Assembly: GCA_003166475.1 (NCBI GenBank)
Contig: PMVV01000203.1
Location: 1,471 to 55,940 of the forward strand
From: Bryobacterales bacterium
GTDB lineage: Bacteria > Acidobacteriota > Terriglobia > Bryobacterales > Bryobacteraceae
Length of the DNA: 54,470 nucleotides
Direction: 5' to 3'
Positions 17,852 through 26,130 of the stretch are shown here, in pieces; the stretch's first letter is position 1, and every line of letters starts with the position of its first letter. The notes below the pieces were generated by a model, which worked only from the letters and a program-made list of their open reading frames with translations, was not told the DNA's origin and searched no databases. Position numbers and translations under genes: made by a program.

Positions 17852-19508
17852 GATGCGCTCCCGACCTGGTGGTTTCGTTCTGCAGGAGCCACATGCGTAA
17901 GGCGTTCGCCGTTAGGGCGGGCTCTCGCTTGGCCAATTCTCGAATGCGCTTGGCCAACTCCTGGCTGTCCTCCTCTACGGAGATCAGGTCCGTCCGGGCG
18001 GCTAGCTGCTCCGCAGTGGTCAATGCTGTGCTTGCGGGATACAACTGAGGCAGCTCTACGGGGTTGTTCAACTCGTCCAGATGGCTGACAGTCGCGATAT
18101 GCTTTCGCCTCCTAACCTTGACAAAGATGCGGAATGCAACCAGCAGGATCGCCAGCGAAGACACGGCAGCAGACAGATAACCCCGGTACTTGATAAGCCA
18201 CCGCAGCCAGACCGGGTCGTTGTTGGGCAAGGGCGCCGCGGGCGGCATCGCGGGCGGTTCGGCATTCTGGCTGGACTCGAAGGGCAGCGTCTCGACGACC
18301 AACTGGTCGCCACGCTCGACGCTGAGTCCGGTGACTCCGGCCACCAGCTCTTTGATCGTCTTCAGTGTCTCGGGAGTAGGAGGAATCAACACACGGCGCC
18401 TTTGCGGTCCGCTGCCCTCCCAGTGCACCACCTGATCGATGAGCACGGCCAGGGACATACGCTTGATCACGCCCTGTGGAATCCGGGTGTGCCGAATCAC
18501 GCGGCTGGTTTGATACGCGATGTTTTCCGTGCGCCGCGACACGCCACCGGCGCTGGCTTTAGCCGGGGCTGCGCCATTAGGCAGATTCGAGGCCGTTCCG
18601 GGAATGCCGGATGAGATGCCGCGCTCAGTCACGTCTTCGGACTTCTGGGAACTGGCCATTACGGAGCGCGTGGGGTCCAGGGTCTCTTCCTGCTGTTCGC
18701 CGCTGGTCAGGTCGTAATCCACCGAGGCCCCGACACGGTAGCCATTCGGGCCCAGCAAAGGGTCCAAGGTTTCCGAAATCTTGGCAACCAGATTATGCTC
18801 GATCTGCTGCCGCATCTCGATCAGTTCGCCGGGGGCCTGGGTTCCGTCCGCGCCCGCCGTTCTGGTCCTGCGGGTCAGCAACGTGCCGTTCATATCCACC
18901 ACCGAAATCGCGTCGGGCGCCAACCCCTCGACGGCGCTGGCTACCAGGTTGGTAACCGCCAGGACATTTTGCGGCGACATCTGCGCGCCCGGATGGAGCT
19001 TGACCATGACACTGGCCTTGGATGGTTGCTGCTGATCCAGAAACACGGAGTCTTTGGGCAGCGTCAGGTGGACGCGGGCCTGTTCCACCTCCGCCAGGCT
19101 CATCACGGATCGTTCGAGTTCTCCCTCGAGCGCCCGCTTATAGTTGATATGCTCGACAAAATCCGTAGTGCCGAAGTTGGTCTTGTCGAACAATTCAAAA
19201 CCGATGCGGCCGGTCTTCGGCAGCCCGGCGGCGGCCAGCGCGAGGCGCGACTCGGCGAGTTTCGCCGATGGCACGCGCACGGTACCGCCGCTCTCGGCCA
19301 GCCGGTATTCCACGCCGGTCTCCTTCAGTTTCTGGACCACGCCAGCAGCGTCTTCAGGCGCCATCCCGGTGTATAGCGCGCTGAACTCGCTCTCGTGTTT
19401 CCAATGCACGAGCGCGGCGAGCAGGAGACCCGTCAACAGCGTCGCCGCCACAATGGCGATGCGTTGTTTGATGGATAGGCCGGAAATGAGCTTGGTTATC
19501 TGGCGCAT
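17844..19508 (-). CDS. fliF: MS-ring protein FliF
   Basis: 554 residues with N-terminal TM helix (about 18-36) and a second near 435-455. Between them are the ring-building domains (YTGMAPEDAAGVVQKLKETG; ARVHLTLPKDSVFLDQQQ). The C-terminal tail holds the FliG-binding region. FliF forms the inner-membrane ring that nucleates the basal body. The gap to fliE is 34 bp. Confidence 0.95.
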   Translation of the reverse strand: MRQITKLISGLSIKQRIAIVAATLLTGLLLAALVHWKHESEFSALYTGMAPEDAAGVVQKLKETGVEYRLAESGGTVRVPSAKLAESRLALAAAGLPKTGRIGFELFDKTNFGTTDFVEHINYKRALEGELERSVMSLAEVEQARVHLTLPKDSVFLDQQQPSKASVMVKLHPGAQMSPQNVLAVTNLVASAVEGLAPDAISVVDMNGTLLTRRTRTAGADGTQAPGELIEMRQQIEHNLVAKISETLDPLLGPNGYRVGASVDYDLTSGEQQEETLDPTRSVMASSQKSEDVTERGISSGIPGTASNLPNGAAPAKASAGGVSRRTENIAYQTSRVIRHTRIPQGVIKRMSLAVLIDQVVHWEGSGPQRRRVLIPPTPETLKTIKELVAGVTGLSVERGDQLVVETLPFESSQNAEPPAMPPAAPLPNNDPVWLRWLIKYRGYLSAAVSSLAILLVAFRIFVKVRRRKHIATVSHLDELNNPVELPQLYPASTALTTAEQLAARTDLISVEEDSQELAKRIRELAKREPALTANALRMWLLQNETTRSGAHHA

Positions 19509-19542
19509 GTATAGGGTGCCGGGGCGATTTATTCCGCGATTC

Positions 19543-19839
19543 CTAGATCTGCATCTTCATGACTTCCTGGTACGCGTCCACTACCTTGTTTCGAACCTGC
19601 AGACCGAGTTCGAAAGCCAGCGAGGCCTTCTGCGTGGCCAACACGGCCGTATGCAACTCCTCGTTTTCCCCGGTCATGAATTTCTGCACGGCATCGGAGG
19701 CATCGTTGTTCAAGGATTCCAGCTTGTCGATGCTTCCAGTCAATATCTTCTGGAATTCGCCCGATCGATCCGTGGACCGGGCCGGTGCGACCAGGTCCGG
19801 CATCGATATGGGTGTGATATTTGAGATCGGCGCGGTCAC
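19543..19839 (-). CDS. fliE: Basal body MS-ring/rod adaptor FliE
   Basis: 98 residues from a GTG at 19839 with AGGAG 8 nt before it. The C-terminal half AVLATQKASLAFELGLQVRN followed by KVVDAYQEVMKMQI is the strongly conserved FliE signature. FliE joins the MS-ring to the proximal rod and is exported early. Confidence 0.93.
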   Translation of the reverse strand: MTAPISNITPISMPDLVAPARSTDRSGEFQKILTGSIDKLESLNNDASDAVQKFMTGENEELHTAVLATQKASLAFELGLQVRNKVVDAYQEVMKMQI

Positions 19840-19850
19840 TCGGAATTCTC

Positions 19851-20291
19851 CTATTTCAGCAGATCGATGGATTTCTGGATCATATCTTTAACCGCCGACA
19901 TGGCCGCCACATTCGCTTGGTAGCTGCGATTTGCGCCCATCAGGTCGACCATGTCCTCCGCCGGATTGACTTTGGGCAAGGCGACGTAGCCTTGGGCGTC
20001 CGCATCGGGATGGCCAGGCATGTAACGCTTCTCGGGTGCACTGGTGTCCAAGGAAATACCGGCGACCTTGACGCCAGTGAGCTGCTCTCCCCCCAGTTGG
20101 GCCTGCAATTCCGAACCAAAAGCGGAACCCACCTCCTCGCTGGAGAAGATCGCATCTTTGCGGCGGTACGGGCCTCCGTCCGGAGTGCGGGTGGTTTCCG
20201 AATTGGCGATGTTTTCCACCAACAGCGCGGCGCGCGTGCGCTGCGCCGCCATTCCGGAAGCACTGACCGAGAGTACCGAAAACAGACTCAT
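19851..20291 (-). CDS. flgC: Proximal rod protein FlgC
   Basis: 146 residues. N-terminal flagellar rod motif SASGMAAQRTRAALLVENIA and C-terminal VNPAEDMVDLMGANRSYQAN match FlgC. The start overlaps the flgB stop by one base (TAATG). Confidence 0.94.
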   Translation of the reverse strand: MSLFSVLSVSASGMAAQRTRAALLVENIANSETTRTPDGGPYRRKDAIFSSEEVGSAFGSELQAQLGGEQLTGVKVAGISLDTSAPEKRYMPGHPDADAQGYVALPKVNPAEDMVDLMGANRSYQANVAAMSAVKDMIQKSIDLLK

Positions 20292-20623
20292 TAGCTACCT
20301 CCCTTAATGGCTTCTCGCACTTGCTGGATTTCGGAGTGCATCAGGTTCGTGGCCACGCTGAAGCGCATGGCATTCTCAGCCAGAAGCCGCGCTTCCCGGT
20401 CCAGATCCACGTTGTTGCCGTCGTTCCGCACCGCTAGCCCGGATACCTGAACGGCCGCTGGGGAACCGCCATCGACGGCAGCCTGCAGGCTGGCTTGAAA
20501 ATCCACGTCCTGCGTTTTGTAACCTGGGGTGTCGGCGTTGGCAATATTGGAGGCAACCAGCTTCTGGCGGAGGCTGAGCACATTCATATATTGCTCGAGG
20601 CTGTTAGTCAGGCTGTCGATCAC
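20291..20623 (-). CDS. flgB: Proximal rod protein FlgB
   Basis: 110 residues from a GTG at 20623; SLRQKLVASNIANADTPGYK at about 17-36 is the rod-family N-terminal motif at the distance usual for FlgB, which supports this start. There is no ribosome site before it, and a sigma-54 promoter predicts transcription starting only 4 nt upstream. The alternative start is the ATG at 20587 inside the motif region. First gene of flgBC-fliEFGHIJ. Its first 40 codons are duplicated at 22650-22779. Confidence 0.92.
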   Translation of the reverse strand: MIDSLTNSLEQYMNVLSLRQKLVASNIANADTPGYKTQDVDFQASLQAAVDGGSPAAVQVSGLAVRNDGNNVDLDREARLLAENAMRFSVATNLMHSEIQQVREAIKGGS

Positions 20624-20637
20624 GATGCTAGCGTGAC

Positions 20638-20653
20638 AGCAAGCGCCGTTCCA
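20638..20653 (-). promoter_or_regulatory. Sigma-54 promoter of the flgB operon
   Basis: Minus-strand TGGAACGGCGCTTGCT differs from TGGCACG-N4-TTGCW at one base. Predicted transcription start is about 20627, 4 nt before the GTG. Site C lies 80 bp upstream. An equivalent copy at 22791-22806 is a perfect match. Confidence 0.8.
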
Positions 20654-20733
20654 TTTGCCTTTGCTAAAGAATCACACAGATGGGCTGAGGACGATGAGCA
20701 AATGTCGGCGCAAGGTATGTCAGGCAGGTGACG

Positions 20734-20749
20734 TGTCAGTCAATTGACA
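20734..20749. promoter_or_regulatory. FleQ-like box (site C), flgB promoter
   Basis: TGTCAGTCAATTGACA, an inverted repeat with 4-nt spacer, 80 bp upstream of the sigma-54 promoter. The duplicated copy at 22887-22902 keeps the same distance, although the bases between have diverged. Confidence 0.62.
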
Positions 20750-20807
20750 GGCCGGGTGGAGTGAGGAACAGCTTTACGCCTAAGCGGGATGTGCAGATCG
20801 TTCGGAC

Positions 20808-20900
20808 GCGTCCGCTCCCACAGGTTCTGCGACCGATCGAAGATGCGGCCGGCGCGGGGGGGCTCGCAAGGAAACGCCCGCCGCTGTTCCGCGGCGCTCT
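20808..20900 (-). pseudogene. Remnant of a second copy of the small gene downstream of fliD
   Basis: This DNA aligns with about 23037-23125 inside the 102-codon gene: both share TCTGCRACYGATCGAAGATG and the GCGCGG that follows. The frame is broken and most of the 3' end is gone. It marks the second arm of the flagellin-region duplication. Confidence 0.6.
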
Positions 20901-21007
20901 TCAGATTTTAGCGCCTTAGCTGCTGGAACCGGAAGTTGAGTGTTCCGTCGGGATCGGAGGACATGCCATACTGCATCATTTCTGCGTGCAGGCGAGCAAG
21001 CGCTTAG
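20901..21007 (-). other. Unassigned open frame fragment between fliC1 terminator and remnant
   Basis: A 32-codon minus frame (21003-20908) ends in SSDPDGTLNFRFQQLRR and TAA and looks protein-like. It has no good start and matches nothing I know, including the FliD C-terminus that would be expected here after duplication. It may be a scar of lost DNA. Confidence 0.3.
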
Positions 21008-21042
21008 CAAGAAAAAGGGCCGAACCCGTTGAGGTCCGGCCC
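21008..21042 (-). terminator. Rho-independent terminator of fliC1
   Basis: On the minus strand a stem GGGCCGgACC/GGtTCGGCCC with a short loop (21017-21042) is followed by TTTTTCTT. It lies 27 bp after the fliC1 stop. Confidence 0.82.
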
Positions 21043-21068
21043 GAGCCTACCCACTAGTTGACAGGAGA

Positions 21069-22547
21069 TCACTGCAAGAGTTTGAGAATCGCCTGGGGCG
21101 ACGAGTTGGCCTGCGCCATAGCGGCAACGGACGCCTGCTGCAAGACCTGTGACTTGGTCAAGTTGGCAGCTTCCGTGGCGACGTCCGCGTCGCGAATATC
21201 GGATTCGGCGGAGGACACGTTGGTAATCTGAGAATTAGCAAGGTCGATCGCGTACTGCAGCTTGTTCTCGCCGGCTCCGACGGCCGCCTGAACCGTGCCG
21301 AGCTGGTTCAAGGCGGTTTGTATGGCGGTGACAGCGGCCAGCGCGTTGCCCGTGCTGCTGGCAGTGGCGCTTGGCGCGGTGACCGTCTGAGCACCGGCGG
21401 CGGTGAACGCGCCTGCTGCAACATTCGTGGAGGCCGTAAAGCTATTGGCGCTCTGGAATGAGATTCCGGTCCCAGCGGTATTCAACACCGCGTAGACCCC
21501 GATCGCGGAGGTTTGCGCGTTGATGGTAGCGATATCGGAGCTGAGCGTGCCGCCGCCCGCCGCGTTTGGCAGGTTAACGGTTGCGGTGCCTTGCCCATTT
21601 TGGAAGGTCAGAGTTTCCGCCTGGGCGGCCCACACGGGGGCGCCAGCCGCATTGTAGACGCCGACGTTGGTAGCGCCGGTGGCGGTGGTGGCAATCGGGT
21701 CTACCAAGTCGTTGGTTGCGGTATTCACCGTGAACGGAGTGCCGCCGCCGAACTGGATCTGGCCGTCGGCGCCGACCTGTGCGGTGATGCCGTACGGGGC
21801 CAGTTGGCTGTCCAACGAGCTGACCACCTGGGCCTCGGTCAGACTGGTTCCCGCGGCAGCAGTTAGCGTGGCCGTGAAGTTAGTCGCGGCGTTGTTACTG
21901 ATTAGATTAAACGTGAATGTCTGGCTTGCGCCCAGACCGGCGTTGCCCAGAAATGTTGCGCCGGGAGCATCCAGACGGACCGTATTGCCCGTCAGCTCCG
22001 TACCGCCCGCCGCCACAGTGGTGTTGGCCAACCCGAGGGCGGTGGCGTCTACGGAGTTCGCCGGTCCGCTGAGATCAATTTCGACCTGGGAGTTCGTCAG
22101 ACTGTTTCCGCCGCCGATGAAGACTTGGTTCTGAACGTTGAAGGTGCCACCCGTATTCAGGCCGATATTGGAGGCCTGTTGTGAGATCTGCGAAACGAGT
22201 TGCTGGTATTCCACGTTGATGTTATTGCGGTCCCCGGTGAAGGTAGTGGTGGCTGACTCGGTGGCCAGGGTCTGCAGGCGATCCAGCATGGTGCTGATGT
22301 TGTTCAAGCCGCCATCGATGATCTGCAGAGTGCTGACGCCGCTGTTGCCGTTCTGCACACCTTGGGTGAGCTGTGCAACCTGGTCGCGATACTGATTCGC
22401 CACCGCCAGGCCCGCCGGATCGTCGCCGGAATTGTTAATCCGGTATCCGGAGGTCAACGCCTCGACCGTCTGCGTTTGAAAGTTGTTGTTTGTGTTCAGG
22501 TTGTTCTCGGCAACCATGGCGGCGTAGTTGGTTTGAAACGTAATCAT
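21069..22547 (-). CDS. fliC: Flagellin 1
   Basis: 492 residues with both conserved flagellin ends: MITFQTNYAAMVAENNLN and EALTSGYRINNSGDDPAGLA at the N-terminus; AIDLANSQITNVSSAESDIR and DADVATEAANLTKSQVLQQA at the C-terminus. The middle (about 160-400) is the variable Ala/Thr/Gly-rich surface domain. It is about 80-90% alike to flagellin 2 by eye, with most change in the centre. The start is ATG 22547 with CACAGGA about 12 nt before it. Unlike fliC2 it lies behind a copied flgB promoter. It is followed by its own terminator. Confidence 0.95.
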   Translation of the reverse strand: MITFQTNYAAMVAENNLNTNNNFQTQTVEALTSGYRINNSGDDPAGLAVANQYRDQVAQLTQGVQNGNSGVSTLQIIDGGLNNISTMLDRLQTLATESATTTFTGDRNNINVEYQQLVSQISQQASNIGLNTGGTFNVQNQVFIGGGNSLTNSQVEIDLSGPANSVDATALGLANTTVAAGGTELTGNTVRLDAPGATFLGNAGLGASQTFTFNLISNNAATNFTATLTAAAGTSLTEAQVVSSLDSQLAPYGITAQVGADGQIQFGGGTPFTVNTATNDLVDPIATTATGATNVGVYNAAGAPVWAAQAETLTFQNGQGTATVNLPNAAGGGTLSSDIATINAQTSAIGVYAVLNTAGTGISFQSANSFTASTNVAAGAFTAAGAQTVTAPSATASSTGNALAAVTAIQTALNQLGTVQAAVGAGENKLQYAIDLANSQITNVSSAESDIRDADVATEAANLTKSQVLQQASVAAMAQANSSPQAILKLLQ

Positions 22548-22620
22548 CCCGTTTAAGGTCCTGTGCGATACATTCCCGAATCTCCTTTACGGGTCCGGGT
22601 TCTCCTATTCGCAGGATGCC
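22548..22620 (-). promoter_or_regulatory. fliC1 structured leader, candidate CsrA target
   Basis: The RNA can form CCCGGAC/ATTCGGG (22593-22599 with 22575-22581; six of seven pairs, one G-U) around an 11-nt loop containing AGGAG. A second GGA is in the ribosome site CACAGGA (22559-22565), which can pair with upstream TCCTG (22612-22616). The fliC2 leader has the same plan with different stem bases. Confidence 0.6.
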
Positions 22621-22635
22621 CGGAAGTATCAGCTT

Positions 22636-22779
22636 TCAGTCATTCCTATCGAAGTCCAAGTCCTGCGTCTTGTAACTTGGAGTGTCGGCGTTTGCAATAT
22701 TGGAGGCAACCAGCTTCGGGCGGAGGCCGACTACATTCGTGTATTGTTTGAGATTGTCACTAAAGCCGCCGGTCAGCAT
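22636..22779 (-). pseudogene. Truncated flgB duplicate (47 codons, frame intact)
   Basis: ATG 22779 opens a 47-codon frame whose residues 19-42 (LRPKLVASNIANADTPSYKT) copy the FlgB N-terminus; its last few codons come from fliC upstream DNA. The frame has no stop or shift despite many base changes. It lies 1 nt after the predicted start of the perfect sigma-54 promoter and leads into fliC1. Either a scar that serves as fliC1 leader or a translated microprotein. Confidence 0.72.
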
Positions 22780-22790
22780 GCTGGCTTGGA

Positions 22791-22806
22791 AGCAAGTGCC
22801 GTGCCA
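22791..22806 (-). promoter_or_regulatory. Perfect sigma-54 promoter upstream of flgB fragment and fliC1
   Basis: Minus-strand TGGCACGGCACTTGCT matches TGGCACG-N4-TTGCW at every defined base. Predicted start about 22780. It is a diverged copy of the flgB promoter and the best sigma-54 site in the window. Confidence 0.85.
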
Positions 22807-22886
22807 TTTATACTCGCTGTAGAATCATGCAGATGAGAAAGTGATCGTGAGGAGGTGGCGGCGCCAGCGCCGTCAGGCGGGTGACA

Positions 22887-22902
22887 TGTCAGCGGTTTGA
22901 CG
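22887..22902. promoter_or_regulatory. FleQ-like box (site D), fliC1 promoter
   Basis: TGTCAGCGGTTTGACG lies 80 bp upstream of the perfect sigma-54 promoter. It is the duplicate of site C; outer half-sites are kept while the spacer changed, which suggests selection on the repeat. Confidence 0.58.
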
Positions 22903-22925
22903 ACCGCGCGGAACGTTGGGGCGGG

Positions 22926-23234
22926 CTATATGTCGAAGCGGAGACGGCTGCCGGTGGGACTGCTGGGTGGACGATAACGGCTGGTGAGGATGGCGCGCTG
23001 TAATTCGTCTGCAACCAATGCACGCGACACACAGACCATCTGGCGCGCCCATTCCAGCACGTTCTGCAACTGATCGAAGATGCGGCGGGCGCGGAGGTCT
23101 CCAGATGGGAACGCGTGCCACTCTTCGGCAGCCTGCGCGCACAACTCCGCGGCGATCGTGCCGACCTCGGTGTAGCAGCGGCGCGCCACGGCGCTCCGCA
23201 GGCGTTTCTCGAGTTGGAGCATGCGGTCAGACAT
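22926..23234 (-). CDS. Small protein after fliD, possible FliT-type chaperone
   Basis: 102 residues; ATG 23234 is 6 bp after the fliD stop, so the two are coupled. Mostly helical (MLQLEKRLRSAVARRCYTEV; RRIFDQLQNVLEWARQMVCV), with a basic, Pro/Ser-rich tail. I recognise no domain. Position and all-helical form fit a FliD chaperone such as FliT, but this is inference. FliS is encoded elsewhere (50.7 kb). A broken second copy lies at 20808-20900. Confidence 0.65.
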   Translation of the reverse strand: MSDRMLQLEKRLRSAVARRCYTEVGTIAAELCAQAAEEWHAFPSGDLRARRIFDQLQNVLEWARQMVCVSRALVADELQRAILTSRYRPPSSPTGSRLRFDI

Positions 23235-23240
23235 GGGTCT

Positions 23241-24596
23241 CTAGCTAGTTGAGGAGCTTGGATATTCCGCCTGGAACAGCTCCGTGTAATACGATTTCTG
23301 CTCCTGAAGATTCGCGATGGCCGCGTCAGCCTCTGAAAGTTGTTGCTGCATATTGGTCGTAAGGTCACTGACGCGGGTCTCTTCGTTCGAGATCAGGGCG
23401 TTTTCATTGGTAGTTTCCGTTTGCAGGGAAGTGAACTGGCTCTGGATGGCTCCCGTTGAAGGATCGGCCAAGCCCGTCAGGGCGCTGCTGGCCGACTGCA
23501 GGAACCCGCCGGTGCTGGCTCCGCCCAGAAACTGCTGAATCGCACTGATGCTCTGGGAATTGAAGACGGTCGAATCGAAAGATAGCTGCCCGGTCGAATC
23601 CAGGGTCAAGCCCAGACTGGCGAGCGAGTTTACGGCGCCTGAGCCGCCGCTGTAGTTGACCAGACCGTTCAGCGCGTTTTGCAGATTGTAAACGAGACTC
23701 TGTCCGGCCAAGGGACCGGCATTTTGACCGATTTGCTGGCCGAGCGTGCTCACCGCCGAATTGTATGCGCTTGCAAAGTTCGATAAATCGGTCGAGAGCG
23801 AGCTATAATTCGCCCCCACCGTGATGGTGACCGGAGACGAGCTTTCCGCTAGGAGATTTACGGTCAAGCCAGGCGCGAGAGTGACCTGGTTGGAGGTGCT
23901 TTGAACCTGGGCGCTGCTGCCGTCCACGGAATACGTCGCGTCGGTGCCTGCCGCGGTAGGCGGGTCATCCAACAGGTTCTGGGTGCCGTCATTCAACTGG
24001 ATCGCGGTTGTGCCGACGTTGGTGCTGGTCACCGCCAAGCGATAGTCCGGGGTGGACCCGCCCATGTTCACGATGGTCGCCTGGACTCCGGCGCCGGCGC
24101 CATTGATCGCGGCGGCGAGCGAATCCAAAGTATTGGCGGCGGGTGAAAGATTGAATGTCGCGCCGTTGACGGTCAGGGTGAACGCCGATGACGAACTGAT
24201 GTTACCGGTGGTCGGGTCGGTTACCGTGGTCAGGCCTGTGGAGCTGAGAGTGGTGGTAGGGGTTCCGACGTGATCGACCTGGATCGAATAGGTTCCGGGC
24301 AATGCGCTGGAGGTTGCCGTCGCCGTGGCCACCGACGTGTCGGAAACAGTGGCCGACGACGTGCCGCTGGAGTCTGAGCCAATGCTGCCGAGAGCGCTCT
24401 GTAAAGAACCGAACACGGATTGCAGACCGCTCAGCGCCTGCTGTTGACTCTGCATGGTCGATACGCTGGCCTGCATCAGTTGGACCGGCAGGGACGCAAT
24501 CTGTACAGCGTTGGTGAGCGCCGTCTGCAGATCGCTCGCAAACGTGCTTTGGCCGTTGAAAGTAGGCGAGGGCAGCGAACTGGATATAGATCCCAT
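23241..24596 (-). CDS. fliD: Flagellar filament cap protein FliD
   Basis: 451 residues with FliD N-terminal region (LPVQLMQASVSTMQSQQQAL) and C-terminal coiled region (LISNEETRVSDLTTNMQQQL, then EADAAIANLQEQKSYYTELF). The middle is Ser/Thr/Gly-rich. FliD caps the growing filament and folds incoming flagellin. It follows fliC2 after a terminator, so it may be expressed by read-through or its own promoter. Confidence 0.93.
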   Translation of the reverse strand: MGSISSSLPSPTFNGQSTFASDLQTALTNAVQIASLPVQLMQASVSTMQSQQQALSGLQSVFGSLQSALGSIGSDSSGTSSATVSDTSVATATATSSALPGTYSIQVDHVGTPTTTLSSTGLTTVTDPTTGNISSSSAFTLTVNGATFNLSPAANTLDSLAAAINGAGAGVQATIVNMGGSTPDYRLAVTSTNVGTTAIQLNDGTQNLLDDPPTAAGTDATYSVDGSSAQVQSTSNQVTLAPGLTVNLLAESSSPVTITVGANYSSLSTDLSNFASAYNSAVSTLGQQIGQNAGPLAGQSLVYNLQNALNGLVNYSGGSGAVNSLASLGLTLDSTGQLSFDSTVFNSQSISAIQQFLGGASTGGFLQSASSALTGLADPSTGAIQSQFTSLQTETTNENALISNEETRVSDLTTNMQQQLSEADAAIANLQEQKSYYTELFQAEYPSSSTS

Positions 24597-24606
24597 ATGA
24601 AATCAC

Positions 24607-24646
24607 CTTGCAGAAGAGGGGCCGAACTCAATCAGGTTCGGCCCCT
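24607..24646 (-). terminator. Hairpin terminator of fliC2
   Basis: Minus-strand GGGGCCGAAC/GTTCGGCCCC, a 10-bp perfect stem (24619-24646) with a short loop, followed by TCTTCTGC. The T-run is weaker than at fliC1, suiting partial read-through into fliD. Confidence 0.7.
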
Positions 24647-24672
24647 GGCCCATTTAGCTAGTTGACAGGAGA

Positions 24673-26130
24673 TCACCCTAACAGTTTGAGGACTGCTTGC
24701 GGCGCAGAGTTGGCCTGCGCCATGGCAGCGACCGAAGCCTGCTCCAGGACCTGTGACTTGGTCAAGTTGGCAGCTTCCGTGGCGACATCGGCGTCCCGAA
24801 TGTTGGATTCCGCGGAGGACACGTTGGTAATTTGAGAGTTAGCCAGATCGATGGCGTACTGCAGCTTGTTCTCGCCTGCTCCGACAGCCGCCTGAACCTT
24901 GCCGAGTTGGCTCAAAGCAGTTTGAATGGCGGTTACAGCGGCTAGGGCGTTGCTGGTGGTGCTGGCAGTGCTGCTGGGCGCGTTGACCGTCTGGGCGCCG
25001 GCGTTGGTGAATACGCCGCCCGCTGTGTCCGTGGAGGCCGTAAAGCTATTGGCGCTTTGGAAAGAGATTCCGGTCCCGGCGGCATCCATCACCGCGTAGA
25101 CCCCGATCGCCGAGGTTTTGGCGTTGATGGCAGCGATATCGGAGGTCAGCGTGCCCCCGCCTGCGGCGTTTGGTAAGGCGACGGTTGCGGTGCCCTGTCC
25201 ATTCTGGAAGGTCAGATTCTCAGCCTTGGCGGCCCAAGCGTTGCCAACCGTATTGTAGATGCCCGCGTTAGTTGCGTCGCTGGGGCCGGCGATCTCGCTG
25301 CCGCCCCCTGGGGGTAGTGTATTCACCGTGAACGGCGTGCCACCGCCGAACTGGATTTGGCCGTCGCCGCCGACCTGCGCGGTGATGCCGTAAGGGGATA
25401 GTTGACTGTCCAACGAGCTGACCACCTGGGCTTCGGTCAGACCGTTTGCGCCACCATTCACCGTGGCGGTGAAGGTGGTAGCGGCGTTGTTGCTGATTAG
25501 ATTGAACGCGAAACCTTGGCTGCCGCCGGCGAGGAAGGTGGCGCCTGGCGCATCCAGCCGCGTTTGATTGCCCGCCAGCTCCGTACCACCCGCCGCCACA
25601 GTGGTGTTGGTCAACCCGAGGGCGGTGCTGTCTACGGCGTTCGCCGATCCGCTGAGATCCACCTCGACCTGAGAGTTCGTCAGGCTGTTACCGCCGCCGA
25701 TGAAGACCTGGTTCTGAACGTTGAAGGTGCCGCCCGTATTCAGGCCGATGGTGGAGGCCTGTTGTGAGATCTGCGAAACGAGTTGCTGGTACTCCACGTT
25801 GATGTTGTCGCGGTCCCCGGTAAAGGTGGTGGTGGCCGACTCCGTGGCCAGGGTCTGCAGGCGATCCAGCATGGTGCTGATGTTGTTCAAGCCGCCATCG
25901 ATGATCTGCAGGGTGCTCACACCGTTGTTGCCGTTCTGCACACCTTGGGTGAGCTGTGAAACCTCGTCGCGATACTGATTCGCCACGGCCAGGCCCGCCG
26001 GATCGTCGCCGGAATTGTTAATCCGGTATCCGGAGGTCAAAGCCTCGACCGTCGACGTCTGGAAGTTGTTGTTCGTGTTCAGGTTGTTCTCAGCAACCAT
26101 CGAAGCGTAGTTCGTTTGAAACGTAATCAT
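24673..26130 (-). CDS. fliC: Flagellin 2
   Basis: 485 residues with the same conserved ends as flagellin 1 (MITFQTNYASMVAENNLN; C-terminal QANSAPQAVLKLLG). The centre has small insertions and deletions relative to flagellin 1 (e.g. LPPGGGSEIAGPSD near 295). Start ATG 26130 with CACAGGA about 12 nt before it. Its leader is the better preserved CsrA-type structure. A FliA-like promoter lies about 100 bp upstream. This arm, with fliD still present, looks like the ancestral order. Confidence 0.95.
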   Translation of the reverse strand: MITFQTNYASMVAENNLNTNNNFQTSTVEALTSGYRINNSGDDPAGLAVANQYRDEVSQLTQGVQNGNNGVSTLQIIDGGLNNISTMLDRLQTLATESATTTFTGDRDNINVEYQQLVSQISQQASTIGLNTGGTFNVQNQVFIGGGNSLTNSQVEVDLSGSANAVDSTALGLTNTTVAAGGTELAGNQTRLDAPGATFLAGGSQGFAFNLISNNAATTFTATVNGGANGLTEAQVVSSLDSQLSPYGITAQVGGDGQIQFGGGTPFTVNTLPPGGGSEIAGPSDATNAGIYNTVGNAWAAKAENLTFQNGQGTATVALPNAAGGGTLTSDIAAINAKTSAIGVYAVMDAAGTGISFQSANSFTASTDTAGGVFTNAGAQTVNAPSSTASTTSNALAAVTAIQTALSQLGKVQAAVGAGENKLQYAIDLANSQITNVSSAESNIRDADVATEAANLTKSQVLEQASVAAMAQANSAPQAVLKLLG

